Translations under genes and position numbers: made by a program | NCBI GenBank assembly: GCA_944320465.1 | Contig: CALUHO010000027.1 | Coordinates: 1 to 46,321, forward strand | DNA length: 46,321 bases | Source of the DNA: an uncultured Bacteroidales bacterium | GTDB lineage: Bacteria > Bacteroidota > Bacteroidia > Bacteroidales > P3 | Direction: 5' to 3' | In this document: positions 16,674-24,461 of the stretch, piece by piece | Layout of the letters: every line of letters begins with the position of its first letter | Position numbering within the stretch: the stretch's first letter is position 1 | Notes under the pieces: model-generated | What the model saw: only the letters and a program-made list of their open reading frames with translations | What the model was told of the DNA's origin: nothing | The model's database searches: none

Positions 16674-18167
16674 ATGTCCTTGTCCCGAAATCCAAACACG
16701 CACCGCGCCATCCTGCACTTGGCTATTCCGAACCTGATCAGCAACGTGACGGTCCCGTTGTTAGGGGCTATCGACTTGGCGATGGTCGGGCGTCTGAACA
16801 GTTTGGAATCAATGGGGGCGATTTCGTTGGGGGCGATGATTTTCAACTTCATGTACTGGAGCTTGGGATTCCTGAGGATGGGGACTTGCGGCTTCACGGC
16901 CCAGGCGTTCGGGGCAGGAAAGCAGGAGGAGACGGTGCTGACGCTGTTCCGCTCCTTGATTCTGGCCTTGGGCGGGGCTTTGTTCCTGCTCGTCTTGCAG
17001 GGAATCATCTTGCGTCTGGCCTTGCTTTGGGCGCAACCCGACCCGGCCTTGACGGAGGCCGTTTCGGAATATTTCCGAATCCGGATCTGGGAAGCCCCGG
17101 CCACGATTTCAGCCTTTGCCTTCGCGGGCTGGTTCATCGGCCGGCAGGACTCGCGCACGCCGATGTGGGTGGCGATCAGCATCAACTTGACCAATATCTT
17201 AGCCAACTATCTCTTTATCTTTGTCTTCGATTTCGGCTTCAAAGGGGCTGCTATGGGGACGGTAGTGGCGCAATACACGGGATTGCTGCTGAATACCGGC
17301 TTTGCGCTCGGGCATTTGCGGAGAGAAAGGGCCAATCTGATGGATACCGGGACATCGGGAACATCGGAGCTTACCGCTATGGAAGCGACAATCGCCAAGG
17401 GCATGGTCGGATTTTCCGGCGGCGAACCGGGAAGCGGCCCGGGAAAAAACGCAAAGGGCTTGCAGGAAAAAGCCGCTCGGCAAACGCACCGCCTCATGCA
17501 TCCCGGCTTCACGTTCCGGAAAATTTTCCAGCTTTCAGCATTCAAGCGTTTCCTGAACATCAATTCGGATATTTTCCTGCGGACGCTTATCATCATTTTC
17601 GTGTTCAGCTTCTTCACGGCGCAATCCACGCATTTCGGCAGCGAGTATCTGGTGCTGAACACCTTGCTTTACCAGTTCTTCATCTTCTACTCCTACGCGA
17701 TGGACGGGTTCGCCCATGCGGCGGAGGCGCTCAGCGGACGTTTCACCGGCAGCGGGGAATGGGAACGCAAGCGAGCCACGGTCAAGGCAGTGTTCCTCTG
17801 GGGAATAGGCATCGCTTCGGCTTTCTGCCTTGTCTATGCCCTGGCTTTCAATGGCATTTTCCGTATCTTCACGCAGGATGCCCGGATTTTGGAACTTTCC
17901 GGAGATTATTATTTCTGGATTTTGGGCGTGGTCTTATCAGGTTTCCCGGCTTTCCTTTGGGACGGGGTCTATGCGGGCAGCTTGGCCACCAAGCCGATGC
18001 TGCTGACGATGGCGGTAGCGGCGCTCGGCTTCTTCGGGGCTTACTTCCTGTCCCGGGGCAGCCTGCACAACCATTCGATGTGGCTGGCGATGCTGCTCTT
18101 CCTCAGCCTGCGAGGCCTGTGCATGAGCCTGATGGCGCGACGCATCGTGCTTTATCCGAAGAAGTGA
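16674..18167 (+). CDS. MATE family efflux transporter (DinF-like)
   Basis: A 497-residue polytopic inner-membrane protein. The N-terminal half is typical of MATE exporters: 'IPNLISNVTVPLLGAIDLAMVGRL', 'LGAMIFNFMYWSLGFLRMGTCGFTAQAFGAGK' and 'WFIGRQDSRTPMWVAISINLTNILANYLFIFVFDFGFKGAAMGTVVAQY'. These are drug/Na+ or drug/H+ antiporters, and this branch is DinF-like. Between the two six-helix bundles, about residues 222-285, there is an unusually long hydrophilic segment rich in Gly, Ser and Thr. The second bundle resumes at 'FKRFLNINSDIFLRTLIIIF'. The protein is longer than the roughly 440-450 residues usual for the family because of this insert. The substrate cannot be predicted. Confidence 0.92.
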   Translation: MSLSRNPNTHRAILHLAIPNLISNVTVPLLGAIDLAMVGRLNSLESMGAISLGAMIFNFMYWSLGFLRMGTCGFTAQAFGAGKQEETVLTLFRSLILALGGALFLLVLQGIILRLALLWAQPDPALTEAVSEYFRIRIWEAPATISAFAFAGWFIGRQDSRTPMWVAISINLTNILANYLFIFVFDFGFKGAAMGTVVAQYTGLLLNTGFALGHLRRERANLMDTGTSGTSELTAMEATIAKGMVGFSGGEPGSGPGKNAKGLQEKAARQTHRLMHPGFTFRKIFQLSAFKRFLNINSDIFLRTLIIIFVFSFFTAQSTHFGSEYLVLNTLLYQFFIFYSYAMDGFAHAAEALSGRFTGSGEWERKRATVKAVFLWGIGIASAFCLVYALAFNGIFRIFTQDARILELSGDYYFWILGVVLSGFPAFLWDGVYAGSLATKPMLLTMAVAALGFFGAYFLSRGSLHNHSMWLAMLLFLSLRGLCMSLMARRIVLYPKK

Positions 18168-18180
18168 AGCGACACGGTTC

Positions 18181-18362
18181 ATGGCAGCGGCCTGTCTGAT
18201 TCGGGCAAGGACAGGCAAAAAGGATTTGTTTTGCCGCGCAATCTGCATGTTGTAGTCCGCCTGCAGGCCTATCCAGATATTGGCGGAAATACCCGTCGCA
18301 GCCTCGATTCGCAGAACTGTTTCGGCGGTAATGGGGCGTTTCCCGTTTCCGAGACAAAGATA
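18181..18362 (-). pseudogene. Truncated higA-type antitoxin remnant
   Basis: Reading the minus strand in one frame from 18362 gives about 60 codons: 'LGNGKRPITAETVLRIEAATGIS', then 'ANIWIGLQADYNMQIARQNK', then 'SFLPVLARIRQAAA'. This is the C-terminal two thirds of a HigA/XRE family antitoxin (the KxxITAxTALRLxxxxG...W..LQxxYD pattern). An in-frame TGA at 18363-18365 lies directly upstream, the N-terminal DNA-binding half is missing, and no stop follows where family members end. No higB toxin is present nearby. It is therefore a broken relic. Confidence 0.75.
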
Positions 18363-18429
18363 TCACCCTTACAAATACCACATTTTTGTGGACATTTCGC
18401 CTTGATGGAAAACAAACCGTTCAAACTCG

Positions 18430-18607
18430 TTTGCTTCTGCTCTCGACTTTCGCTATCGTTGGCTGACGCCGAAGATTGGCTTCGCCGAAGCCCCTACGCC
18501 TCAACCGTCCTCGAACAAGTTCGAGACGGTATTCGGCTCAAACGGGGCTTTGCTTGGTCTCGGCATAATCAAAGCAAGCTTTGCTTCTGCTCTCGACTTT
18601 CGCTATC
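18430..18607 (+). repeat. 28-bp direct repeats, 150 bp apart
   Basis: Two identical 28-bp blocks (18430-18457 and 18580-18607) begin TTTGCTTCTGCTCTCG and end CGCTATC. Each supplies a -33 TTTG and the start of a -7 box. The first reads TATCGTTG and the second TATCTTTG, so only the second keeps the full -7 consensus. Confidence 0.8.
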
Positions 18608-18611
18608 TTTG
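18580..18611 (+). promoter_or_regulatory. Promoter of the activase gene
   Basis: The -33 TTTG at 18580-18583 and -7 TATCTTTG at 18604-18611 are separated by 20 bases, an excellent match to the Bacteroidota housekeeping consensus. Transcription would start near 18,618, leaving a leader of about 65 nt before ATG 18683. Confidence 0.75.
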
Positions 18612-18682
18612 TCAATTTGTTCGTACGTGCTTTTGCCGGGACGAACGATGCCGAGCGGCATCGAAGCACCAAAACACAATAG

Positions 18683-21600
18683 ATGAACAGGATAGGAATC
18701 GACATAGGCTCCACGACCGCTAAGCTCGTAGCAATAGACGAAAAAGGGAAGGTGCTGCTTTCCCAGTACAAACGCCACAACGCCGACATCAAGAATACCT
18801 TGCTCTCGTTCTGGGAAGAATTGGAGAAACAGTTCCCCGGTCAGGAATGCTGGCTCAAAATGACCGGTTCGGCCGGCATGGGCGTATGCGAACGTTACGG
18901 CTTCAATTTCATACAGGAAGTCATCGCCTTGAATTTCTACGCGAAAAACTACTGCAAAGATCTCAAGACCATTATCGACATTGGGGGCGAGGATGCCAAA
19001 ATCATCTTCATCAACGAGAATGCCCTGCCCGACATGCGCATGAACGGCAACTGCGCCGGAGGAACAGGGGCGTTCATCGACCAGATGGCGGCCATTCTCG
19101 GCATGAGCATAGAAGAAATGGACCAAGCCGCCGCCAAGGCCCGGCATATCCACCCTATCGCCTCGCGCTGCGGGGTGTTTTCCAAGACCGATGTCCAGAA
19201 CTTAGTGGCCAAAAACGTGAGCCGAGCCGATATCTGCGCTTCCATTTTCCATGCGATTGCCGTCCAAGTGGTGGCCTCGCTTTCGCGAGGGCATGAAATC
19301 AAGCCCAAAATCCTGTTCTGCGGAGGACCTTTGGCCTTTATCGCCTCGCTCCGGCAGGCTTTCAGAGACTACTTGAACCTCAAAGAAGAATATATTTTCC
19401 AAGCGGAGAACGCCAATATGCTGACCGCCACCGGCTGCGCCTTGTCGATAGACCCGCTCAAAAGCCGCGCTTACACCCCGCAGGAACTGACCGACTTAGT
19501 GCTGCATACGCCCGATTTGGAAAAAGCGGACGCTTTCGCCCTGCCCTCCCTGTTCAAGGACGAAACGGAATTGGCGGCATGGCGGCAAAGGAAAGCCCGA
19601 ACCGGAGACCTGAGTGCCCCGCTCAAAGCCGGAGACCGTCTGGTATTAGGCATCGATTCCGGCAGCACGACGACCAAGGTGGTGTTGGTGAACCAAGAAG
19701 GCCGGATCGTGTTCTCGGATTATTCCAAGAACATGGGCGACCCGATTGGCGCGGTGCAGAACGGATTGAAAAAGTTCTCCGAAGCCCAGAAAGCGGCCGG
19801 CGTAGACCTGCCGATTGTTTCGGGCTGCTCCACCGGCTACGGGGAAGAGCTGATCAAGGCGGCTTTCGGCCTGGACTTGTCGATGGTGGAAACGCTAGCG
19901 CATTACACAGCCGCCAAGAAGATATGCCCGGAAGTGGATTTCATCCTCGATATCGGAGGCCAGGACATGAAAGCCATGTTCATCGAAGACGGGGTCCTGA
20001 ACCGGATCGAGCTGAACGAAGCCTGCTCGTCGGGCTGCGGCTCGTTCATCGAGACATTTGCCAACTCCTTGGGCTTCACCGCCTCCGAGTTCGCCCAAAA
20101 AGCCGTCTTGGCCCAAGCGCCCTGCGACTTGGGAACCCGCTGCACGGTCTTCATGAACTCCAAGATCAAGCAAGCCTTGCGCGAAGGGGCGGACGTAGCT
20201 GACATCGCCGCCGGCTTGGCTTACTCGGTGGTCAAGAACTGCTTCTACAAGGTACTCAAAATCAGGGATGCCCAGATTGGCGAACATATCGTGGTGCAAG
20301 GGGGAACCATGCGCAACGACGCGGTGGTCAAGGCATTGGAAAACATGGTGGGCCACGAGGTATCCCGCAACAGCCGCCCGGAGCTGATGGGAGCTTACGG
20401 CTGCGCCCTGCACACTTTGGAACACCTGAAAGACAAGGATTTCGATGCCCACCCTATCGACATCGAACGCAAAATCGAATACGAACTTTCGCAGACGATT
20501 TGCAAAGGCTGCGAAAACAACTGCTTGATAGACATCTACAAGTTTGCCAACGGGAAACGTTACTTTGCCGGAAACAAATGCGAAAAGGTATTCAGTTTCA
20601 GGCCGCAGGAAGCCAAAGGCGACAACATCTACACCTACCGCCGCCAGCGGGTATTCGAGCAAACAACGCTGGCACAGCCCATCTTGCGCTTGGGCGTGCC
20701 GAGGGTGCTGAACATCTATGCCGACTTCCCTTTCTGGTCGGTCCTGTTCGCGGAGTTCAACATAGAGCTGGTCCTGAGCGATGTATCCACCTACCAGTCC
20801 TACGAGCGACACCTCCGGGAAGTAATGAGCGACAATATCTGCTTTCCGGCCAAATTGGTGCATTCGCATATCCATAACCTCTGCAGCAAGGGAATAGACC
20901 GGATTTTCTTTCCATACGTGGTCTACGAGACCAAAAACGACGGTTCGGAAGCCAACTCATACAACTGCCCTATCGTTTCAAGCTACAATACACTGATAAG
21001 GAACGGATTCAATTATTCCGACATACCCTTCGACAACCCGGTATTCACGCTCAAAGACTACAAGCTCACCGTCCGCAACTGCCAGAAATACATCGAGCGA
21101 TTGATGGGCTTCGCCAAGGAGGAAGGGCGTTGCAGAGGGGCGATGCCGGAAAAGAAACAAGTGGAAAAGGCGGTGGAAAAGGCGTTCGCGGCCATGGCCC
21201 GTTTCCACGAGGACATGCTGGCCAAAAACAGGGAACTGCTTGAGAAAGCCCGGAAAGAAAAACGCATCGTAATCCTGCTGGCGGGCCGTCCATACCATAC
21301 CGACGCCCTTGTCCAGCACAAGCTCAGCGAGATAGCTTCCGACTTGGGGGCCACGGTCATCAACGAGGAAATCGTGGACGAGAAGGAGGACTTGCAGATG
21401 CAGGACACATACATCCTCTCCCAATGGAATTACATCAACAAGATCATCAAGGCGGCCAAATGGGTCGGGATGCAGGACGAGGACGTGCATTACGCGCAGA
21501 TGACTTCCTTTGGCTGCGGGCCGGACGCTTTCCTTCTGGACGAAGTGGCCAACATGCTGCACCGTCACAAGAAGTCGGCCACGGTGGTCAAGATTGACGA

Positions 21601-22927
21601 TATCAACAATGTGGGTTCGATGAAGCTTCGTATCCGGAGCCTGATCGAAAGCCTGCGCTACAAGCATGTGCTGAACCCGGAGACCGCACCTTTTGTCTCG
21701 ACCAAAGTCTTTGAGAAGGAGGACAAGCGGCGGAAAATCCTCGCCCCGTTCTTTACCGAATACCTGTCTCCTTTCCTGCCGGAACTGTTCAGAATCAACG
21801 GCTACGAACTGGAAGTGCTGCCTCTCAGCGACCAGGAGTCGGCCGAAACGGGCTTGAAATACGCCAACAACGAAGTCTGCTACCCGGCCACGCTGATTGT
21901 GGGCGATGTCATAAAGGCTTTGAAATCGGGCAAGTACAATCCGGAAGAATGCGCGGTAGGCATCACCCAGACCGGGGGGCAGTGCCGGGCTTCCAATTAT
22001 TACCCGATTCTCAAGAAGGCCTTGGTCGATGCCGGCTTTGCGGGAGTGCCCGTCATTTCGGTAAGCTTCGGTTCGGGACTGAACAACGACCAGCCGGGCT
22101 TCAAGATCAATTGGCTCAAATCGCTGCCTATCGCCATGAGCGCGATTCTCTTCGGGGACAATCTCTCCAAGCTCTACCATGCCACGGTGGTCCGGGTGGA
22201 AACGGAGCGCAGACCGGAAGTCAAGGCTTTGCGAGACTCTTTCTTGCAGGAGGCCAAGGCTTTGATTTTGAAAAGGGACTCCAAAGGGATGCTGAAACTA
22301 ATGGAAAAGGCGGTGTCGGCTTTCAGCGCGATGCTGCCCAAGGAAAGGATGGAACGGGACAAGGTGGGCATCGTAGGGGAAATCTACCTCAAATACCATC
22401 CTTTCGCCAACAAGTTCACCGTTGACTGGCTGATTGAACGGAATTTCGAGGTTCTGCCGCCCACCCTGCTCTCGTTCTTCATCCAGAGTTTTGTCAATAC
22501 GCAGACCAAACGGGAAAACGAGACGGACAAGATTTCCGTTCCCAAGCCTTTACTGGATTTCGGCTATTCGTTGGTCAAAGGACGAATCCGGGATTTCGAC
22601 AAGGTGATGAGCCGCTTCCCGTATTTCCGTCCCACCGAGGATGTGTTCGAGCTGGCAGCGGACGTGAAGGAAATCCTGCCTCTGGTGGTGCAGTTCGGCG
22701 AAGGCTGGCTGCTACCGGCCGAAATCGTGGCTTATGCCAAGCAGGGCGTGAAGGCGGTCATCTCGCTCCAGCCTTTCGGCTGCATTGCCAACCACATCAT
22801 CTCCAAAGGTCTGGAAAACAAGATTAAACAGAAGTATCCGGGCATCAATATACTCTCCCTCGACTTCGATTCCGGGGTCAGCGAGGTGAATATCGTGAAC
22901 CGTTTGCGATTGCTCCTCGAAGCATAA
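18683..22927 (+). CDS. 2-hydroxyacyl-CoA dehydratase activase-like protein (double BadF/BcrA ATPase + DUF2229)
   Basis: A 1414-residue cytosolic protein. Residues 1-265 form one ASKHA ATPase of the BadF/BadG/BcrA/BcrD type ('GIDIGSTTAKL', 'IDIGGEDAKI', 'NCAGGTGAF' with Cys124, 'SRCGVFSKTDVQN' with Cys163). Residues about 320-585 are a second copy ('GIDSGSTTTKV', 'LDIGGQDMKA', 'CSSGCGSF' near Cys448, 'RCTVF' Cys487). In HgdC-type activators the equivalent cysteines of two subunits hold one [4Fe-4S] cluster, so this protein could form the dimer in one chain. A CxxCxxxC segment ('CKGCENNC') follows, then a DUF2229 domain from about residue 670 and a C-terminal 2-hydroxyglutaryl-CoA-dehydratase-like region. 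Such giant fusions occur in anaerobes. No dehydratase genes are adjacent, so the reaction is unknown. Confidence 0.88.
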   Translation: MNRIGIDIGSTTAKLVAIDEKGKVLLSQYKRHNADIKNTLLSFWEELEKQFPGQECWLKMTGSAGMGVCERYGFNFIQEVIALNFYAKNYCKDLKTIIDIGGEDAKIIFINENALPDMRMNGNCAGGTGAFIDQMAAILGMSIEEMDQAAAKARHIHPIASRCGVFSKTDVQNLVAKNVSRADICASIFHAIAVQVVASLSRGHEIKPKILFCGGPLAFIASLRQAFRDYLNLKEEYIFQAENANMLTATGCALSIDPLKSRAYTPQELTDLVLHTPDLEKADAFALPSLFKDETELAAWRQRKARTGDLSAPLKAGDRLVLGIDSGSTTTKVVLVNQEGRIVFSDYSKNMGDPIGAVQNGLKKFSEAQKAAGVDLPIVSGCSTGYGEELIKAAFGLDLSMVETLAHYTAAKKICPEVDFILDIGGQDMKAMFIEDGVLNRIELNEACSSGCGSFIETFANSLGFTASEFAQKAVLAQAPCDLGTRCTVFMNSKIKQALREGADVADIAAGLAYSVVKNCFYKVLKIRDAQIGEHIVVQGGTMRNDAVVKALENMVGHEVSRNSRPELMGAYGCALHTLEHLKDKDFDAHPIDIERKIEYELSQTICKGCENNCLIDIYKFANGKRYFAGNKCEKVFSFRPQEAKGDNIYTYRRQRVFEQTTLAQPILRLGVPRVLNIYADFPFWSVLFAEFNIELVLSDVSTYQSYERHLREVMSDNICFPAKLVHSHIHNLCSKGIDRIFFPYVVYETKNDGSEANSYNCPIVSSYNTLIRNGFNYSDIPFDNPVFTLKDYKLTVRNCQKYIERLMGFAKEEGRCRGAMPEKKQVEKAVEKAFAAMARFHEDMLAKNRELLEKARKEKRIVILLAGRPYHTDALVQHKLSEIASDLGATVINEEIVDEKEDLQMQDTYILSQWNYINKIIKAAKWVGMQDEDVHYAQMTSFGCGPDAFLLDEVANMLHRHKKSATVVKIDDINNVGSMKLRIRSLIESLRYKHVLNPETAPFVSTKVFEKEDKRRKILAPFFTEYLSPFLPELFRINGYELEVLPLSDQESAETGLKYANNEVCYPATLIVGDVIKALKSGKYNPEECAVGITQTGGQCRASNYYPILKKALVDAGFAGVPVISVSFGSGLNNDQPGFKINWLKSLPIAMSAILFGDNLSKLYHATVVRVETERRPEVKALRDSFLQEAKALILKRDSKGMLKLMEKAVSAFSAMLPKERMERDKVGIVGEIYLKYHPFANKFTVDWLIERNFEVLPPTLLSFFIQSFVNTQTKRENETDKISVPKPLLDFGYSLVKGRIRDFDKVMSRFPYFRPTEDVFELAADVKEILPLVVQFGEGWLLPAEIVAYAKQGVKAVISLQPFGCIANHIISKGLENKIKQKYPGINILSLDFDSGVSEVNIVNRLRLLLEA

Positions 22928-22932
22928 AAGAA

Positions 22933-22978
22933 ACAGCTGGCCAAGATTTTTCTCGACCAGCTGTCCAACCATTTTTCC
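22933..22978 (+). terminator. Terminator-like stem after the activase gene
   Basis: ACAGCTGG (22933-22940) pairs with CCAGCTGT (22957-22964), followed by CCAACCATTTTT. The stem starts 5 bases after the stop codon. The T-run is displaced by 8 bases, so strength is uncertain. Confidence 0.5.
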
Positions 22979-22982
22979 CTTG

Positions 22983-23177
22983 AACCCAAATCGGTCATTA
23001 GACTTCGGGGTGATTGCCCGCCTGTGTCATGCAGCATGCTTCTCGCCTAGCCGAAGGCGTAGCGGGTACGTCGAGGCGTAGCGAGAAACAGGTTGCGGAC
23101 AGAAGCGGGCAATCTCCCCAAAGTCTAATTCTCCCAATCAGAAACGGACACGGCGTGTCTGATGACCGATTTGGGTT
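22983..23177. repeat. Family A palindromic repeat, copy A3
   Basis: A 195-bp copy with AACCCAAATCGGTCAT inverted ends. The inner palindrome is best preserved here: AGACTTCGGGG-GATTGCCCGC on the left pairs with GCGGGCAATC-CCCCAAAGTCT on the right. The segment between this palindrome and the right terminal repeat (about 30 bp, AATTCTCCCAATCAGAAACG...) has no partner and is conserved in all three copies. Confidence 0.85.
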
Positions 23178-23232
23178 AAACGAATCTATCTGATGACAGC
23201 GCCTGCAAACGCAGCTGCCGCCAGAAATCCGT

Positions 23233-24435
23233 TCACTTTAGTTTGGAGGCAAAGCGAACTCCGTACTCAAACGCCCCCTGCAACTCCGCCTCACTCGGCT
23301 TGAACTTGACAAAGTAGGTATCGCCCACGAAATCAAGCTTGGAAGCCTTGATATTGGCCTCGATTACTTCCTTGGCCTCGCCGCTCCAGCCGTAGGAACC
23401 GAAGCCGCCGGCCAGCTTGCCCCGGTCGCGCAAAGGCGAAAGGGCGGCAAAGCAGTTGTACAACGGAGGCAAAGCGTTCTGGTTGATAGTCGGCGAACCG
23501 AAGATGAGACCCGAAGCCTTTTCGGCATGCGCCCCGATTTCGCCCACTCCCAGTTTTTCCACATCGCACAAATCCACTTGCAGGCCTTCGCTCCGGATGC
23601 CTTCGGCAATCTTTTCCGCCAAAGCCTTGGTGTAACCGTAAGCCGATACATAAGCCACCAAAACCATGTCCTTCTGCGGCAACTTGACAAATTCCTCGCA
23701 CATGGCCTTGGAATGTGCCACGCATTCCTTCCAATGCGAACGTAAGACAGGACCGTGTCCCGGGCAAATCATCTTGATTTCCATAGCTTCCACCTTCTCG
23801 ATCGCCCGCAGGAAGAAACGGCTGAAAGGCCGCAGGATCGCCGCGAAATAATAGTCGAACGCATCGCGGTAATCGCCCACCTCGTCATCGAAGATTTTCT
23901 TGCTCGGGCTGGCGAAATGCGCACCGAAAGAATCGCAGGTAAACAGAACCTTGTCTTCCGGCACATAGGTATAAATGCTGTCCGGCCAATGCAGGTTGCT
24001 GGCCCCGATGAACTGCAAAGTCTTGCCTCCCAGATCCAAACTGTCGCCTTCGCGCACCGCCTGGCAAGGAAATTCTTCGTTGGTGATATCTTTCAGATAC
24101 TTCAAAGCCGCCGCGCTGGCAATGACCTTAGCCTTGGGACAAAGCGTGAGCAGTCTGGCCAAAGAGCCGGAGTGGTCGGGCTCGGTATGGTCCAGCACAA
24201 TATAGTCGATTTGCGCCGGATCCACCACCGATTTCACTTTCTCGATGTACTCGTCAAAGAACGTGGCCTTGGCTGTCTCAATCAAGGCGGTCTTTTCCGT
24301 CCCTCTTACTACATACGAGTTATACGTAGTACCATATTTTGTTTCCATGACCACATCGAATGTCACGATGCCGAAGTCAAGGATGCCGACCCAGTCGATG
24401 CCAGGTACCAAGTTGATTACCTCACTGTTTTTCAT
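23233..24435 (-). CDS. Flavodiiron protein (FprA family A-type flavoprotein)
   Basis: A 400-residue cytosolic enzyme that reduces O2 to water and/or NO to N2O, protecting anaerobes. The N-terminal metallo-beta-lactamase-like domain carries the di-iron ligands 'LDHTEPDHSG' (His83, Glu85, Asp87, His88), 'SNLHWPDSIYTY', 'LFTCDSFGAH' and 'ICPGHGPVLR'. The flavodoxin domain starts near residue 256 with 'MVLVAYVSAYGYTKALAEKIAEGI' (FMN phosphate loop) and includes 'IFGSPTINQNALPPL' and 'GSYGWSGEA'. There is no fused rubredoxin, so electrons must come from a separate rubredoxin or ferredoxin. It is monocistronic and converges on the activase gene. Confidence 0.95.
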   Translation of the reverse strand: MKNSEVINLVPGIDWVGILDFGIVTFDVVMETKYGTTYNSYVVRGTEKTALIETAKATFFDEYIEKVKSVVDPAQIDYIVLDHTEPDHSGSLARLLTLCPKAKVIASAAALKYLKDITNEEFPCQAVREGDSLDLGGKTLQFIGASNLHWPDSIYTYVPEDKVLFTCDSFGAHFASPSKKIFDDEVGDYRDAFDYYFAAILRPFSRFFLRAIEKVEAMEIKMICPGHGPVLRSHWKECVAHSKAMCEEFVKLPQKDMVLVAYVSAYGYTKALAEKIAEGIRSEGLQVDLCDVEKLGVGEIGAHAEKASGLIFGSPTINQNALPPLYNCFAALSPLRDRGKLAGGFGSYGWSGEAKEVIEANIKASKLDFVGDTYFVKFKPSEAELQGAFEYGVRFASKLK

Positions 24436-24461
24436 CTCACAAAAATTTTAATATTCACGTC

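Larger units (their letters stand above)
18168..18682. other. 515-bp intergenic region: higA remnant, duplicated promoter block
   Basis: This region contains a decayed higA fragment on the minus strand (18181-18362), a hairpin CCACA-TTTT-TGTGG near 18380, and two 28-bp direct repeats (18430-18457 and 18580-18607). Between the repeats is a near-perfect hairpin of ACCGTC-CTCGAA with TTCGAG-ACGGT. The second direct repeat carries the apparent promoter of the activase gene. Confidence 0.6.
22928..23232. other. 305-bp convergent intergenic region with terminator and repeat A3
   Basis: The region lies between two converging genes. It holds a terminator-like stem (22933-22964) and the family A repeat at 22983-23177, with only about 55 bases left over before the flavodiiron stop codon. 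Confidence 0.6.

Noticed and set aside
16886..18199. A 437-codon + strand frame inside the MATE gene
   Set aside because: It is in another frame of the exporter gene, with a Gly/Arg/His-rich composition and no membrane pattern.
20978..22180. A 400-codon open frame on the minus strand
   Set aside because: It is antisense to the activase gene and has the low-complexity His/Val/Leu pattern of shadow frames.
13663..23177. Family A repeats as a CRISPR array or tRNA-like genes
   Set aside because: The copies are 195 bp, unevenly spaced by kilobases and palindromic throughout. There are no short repeat-spacer units and no cloverleaf.
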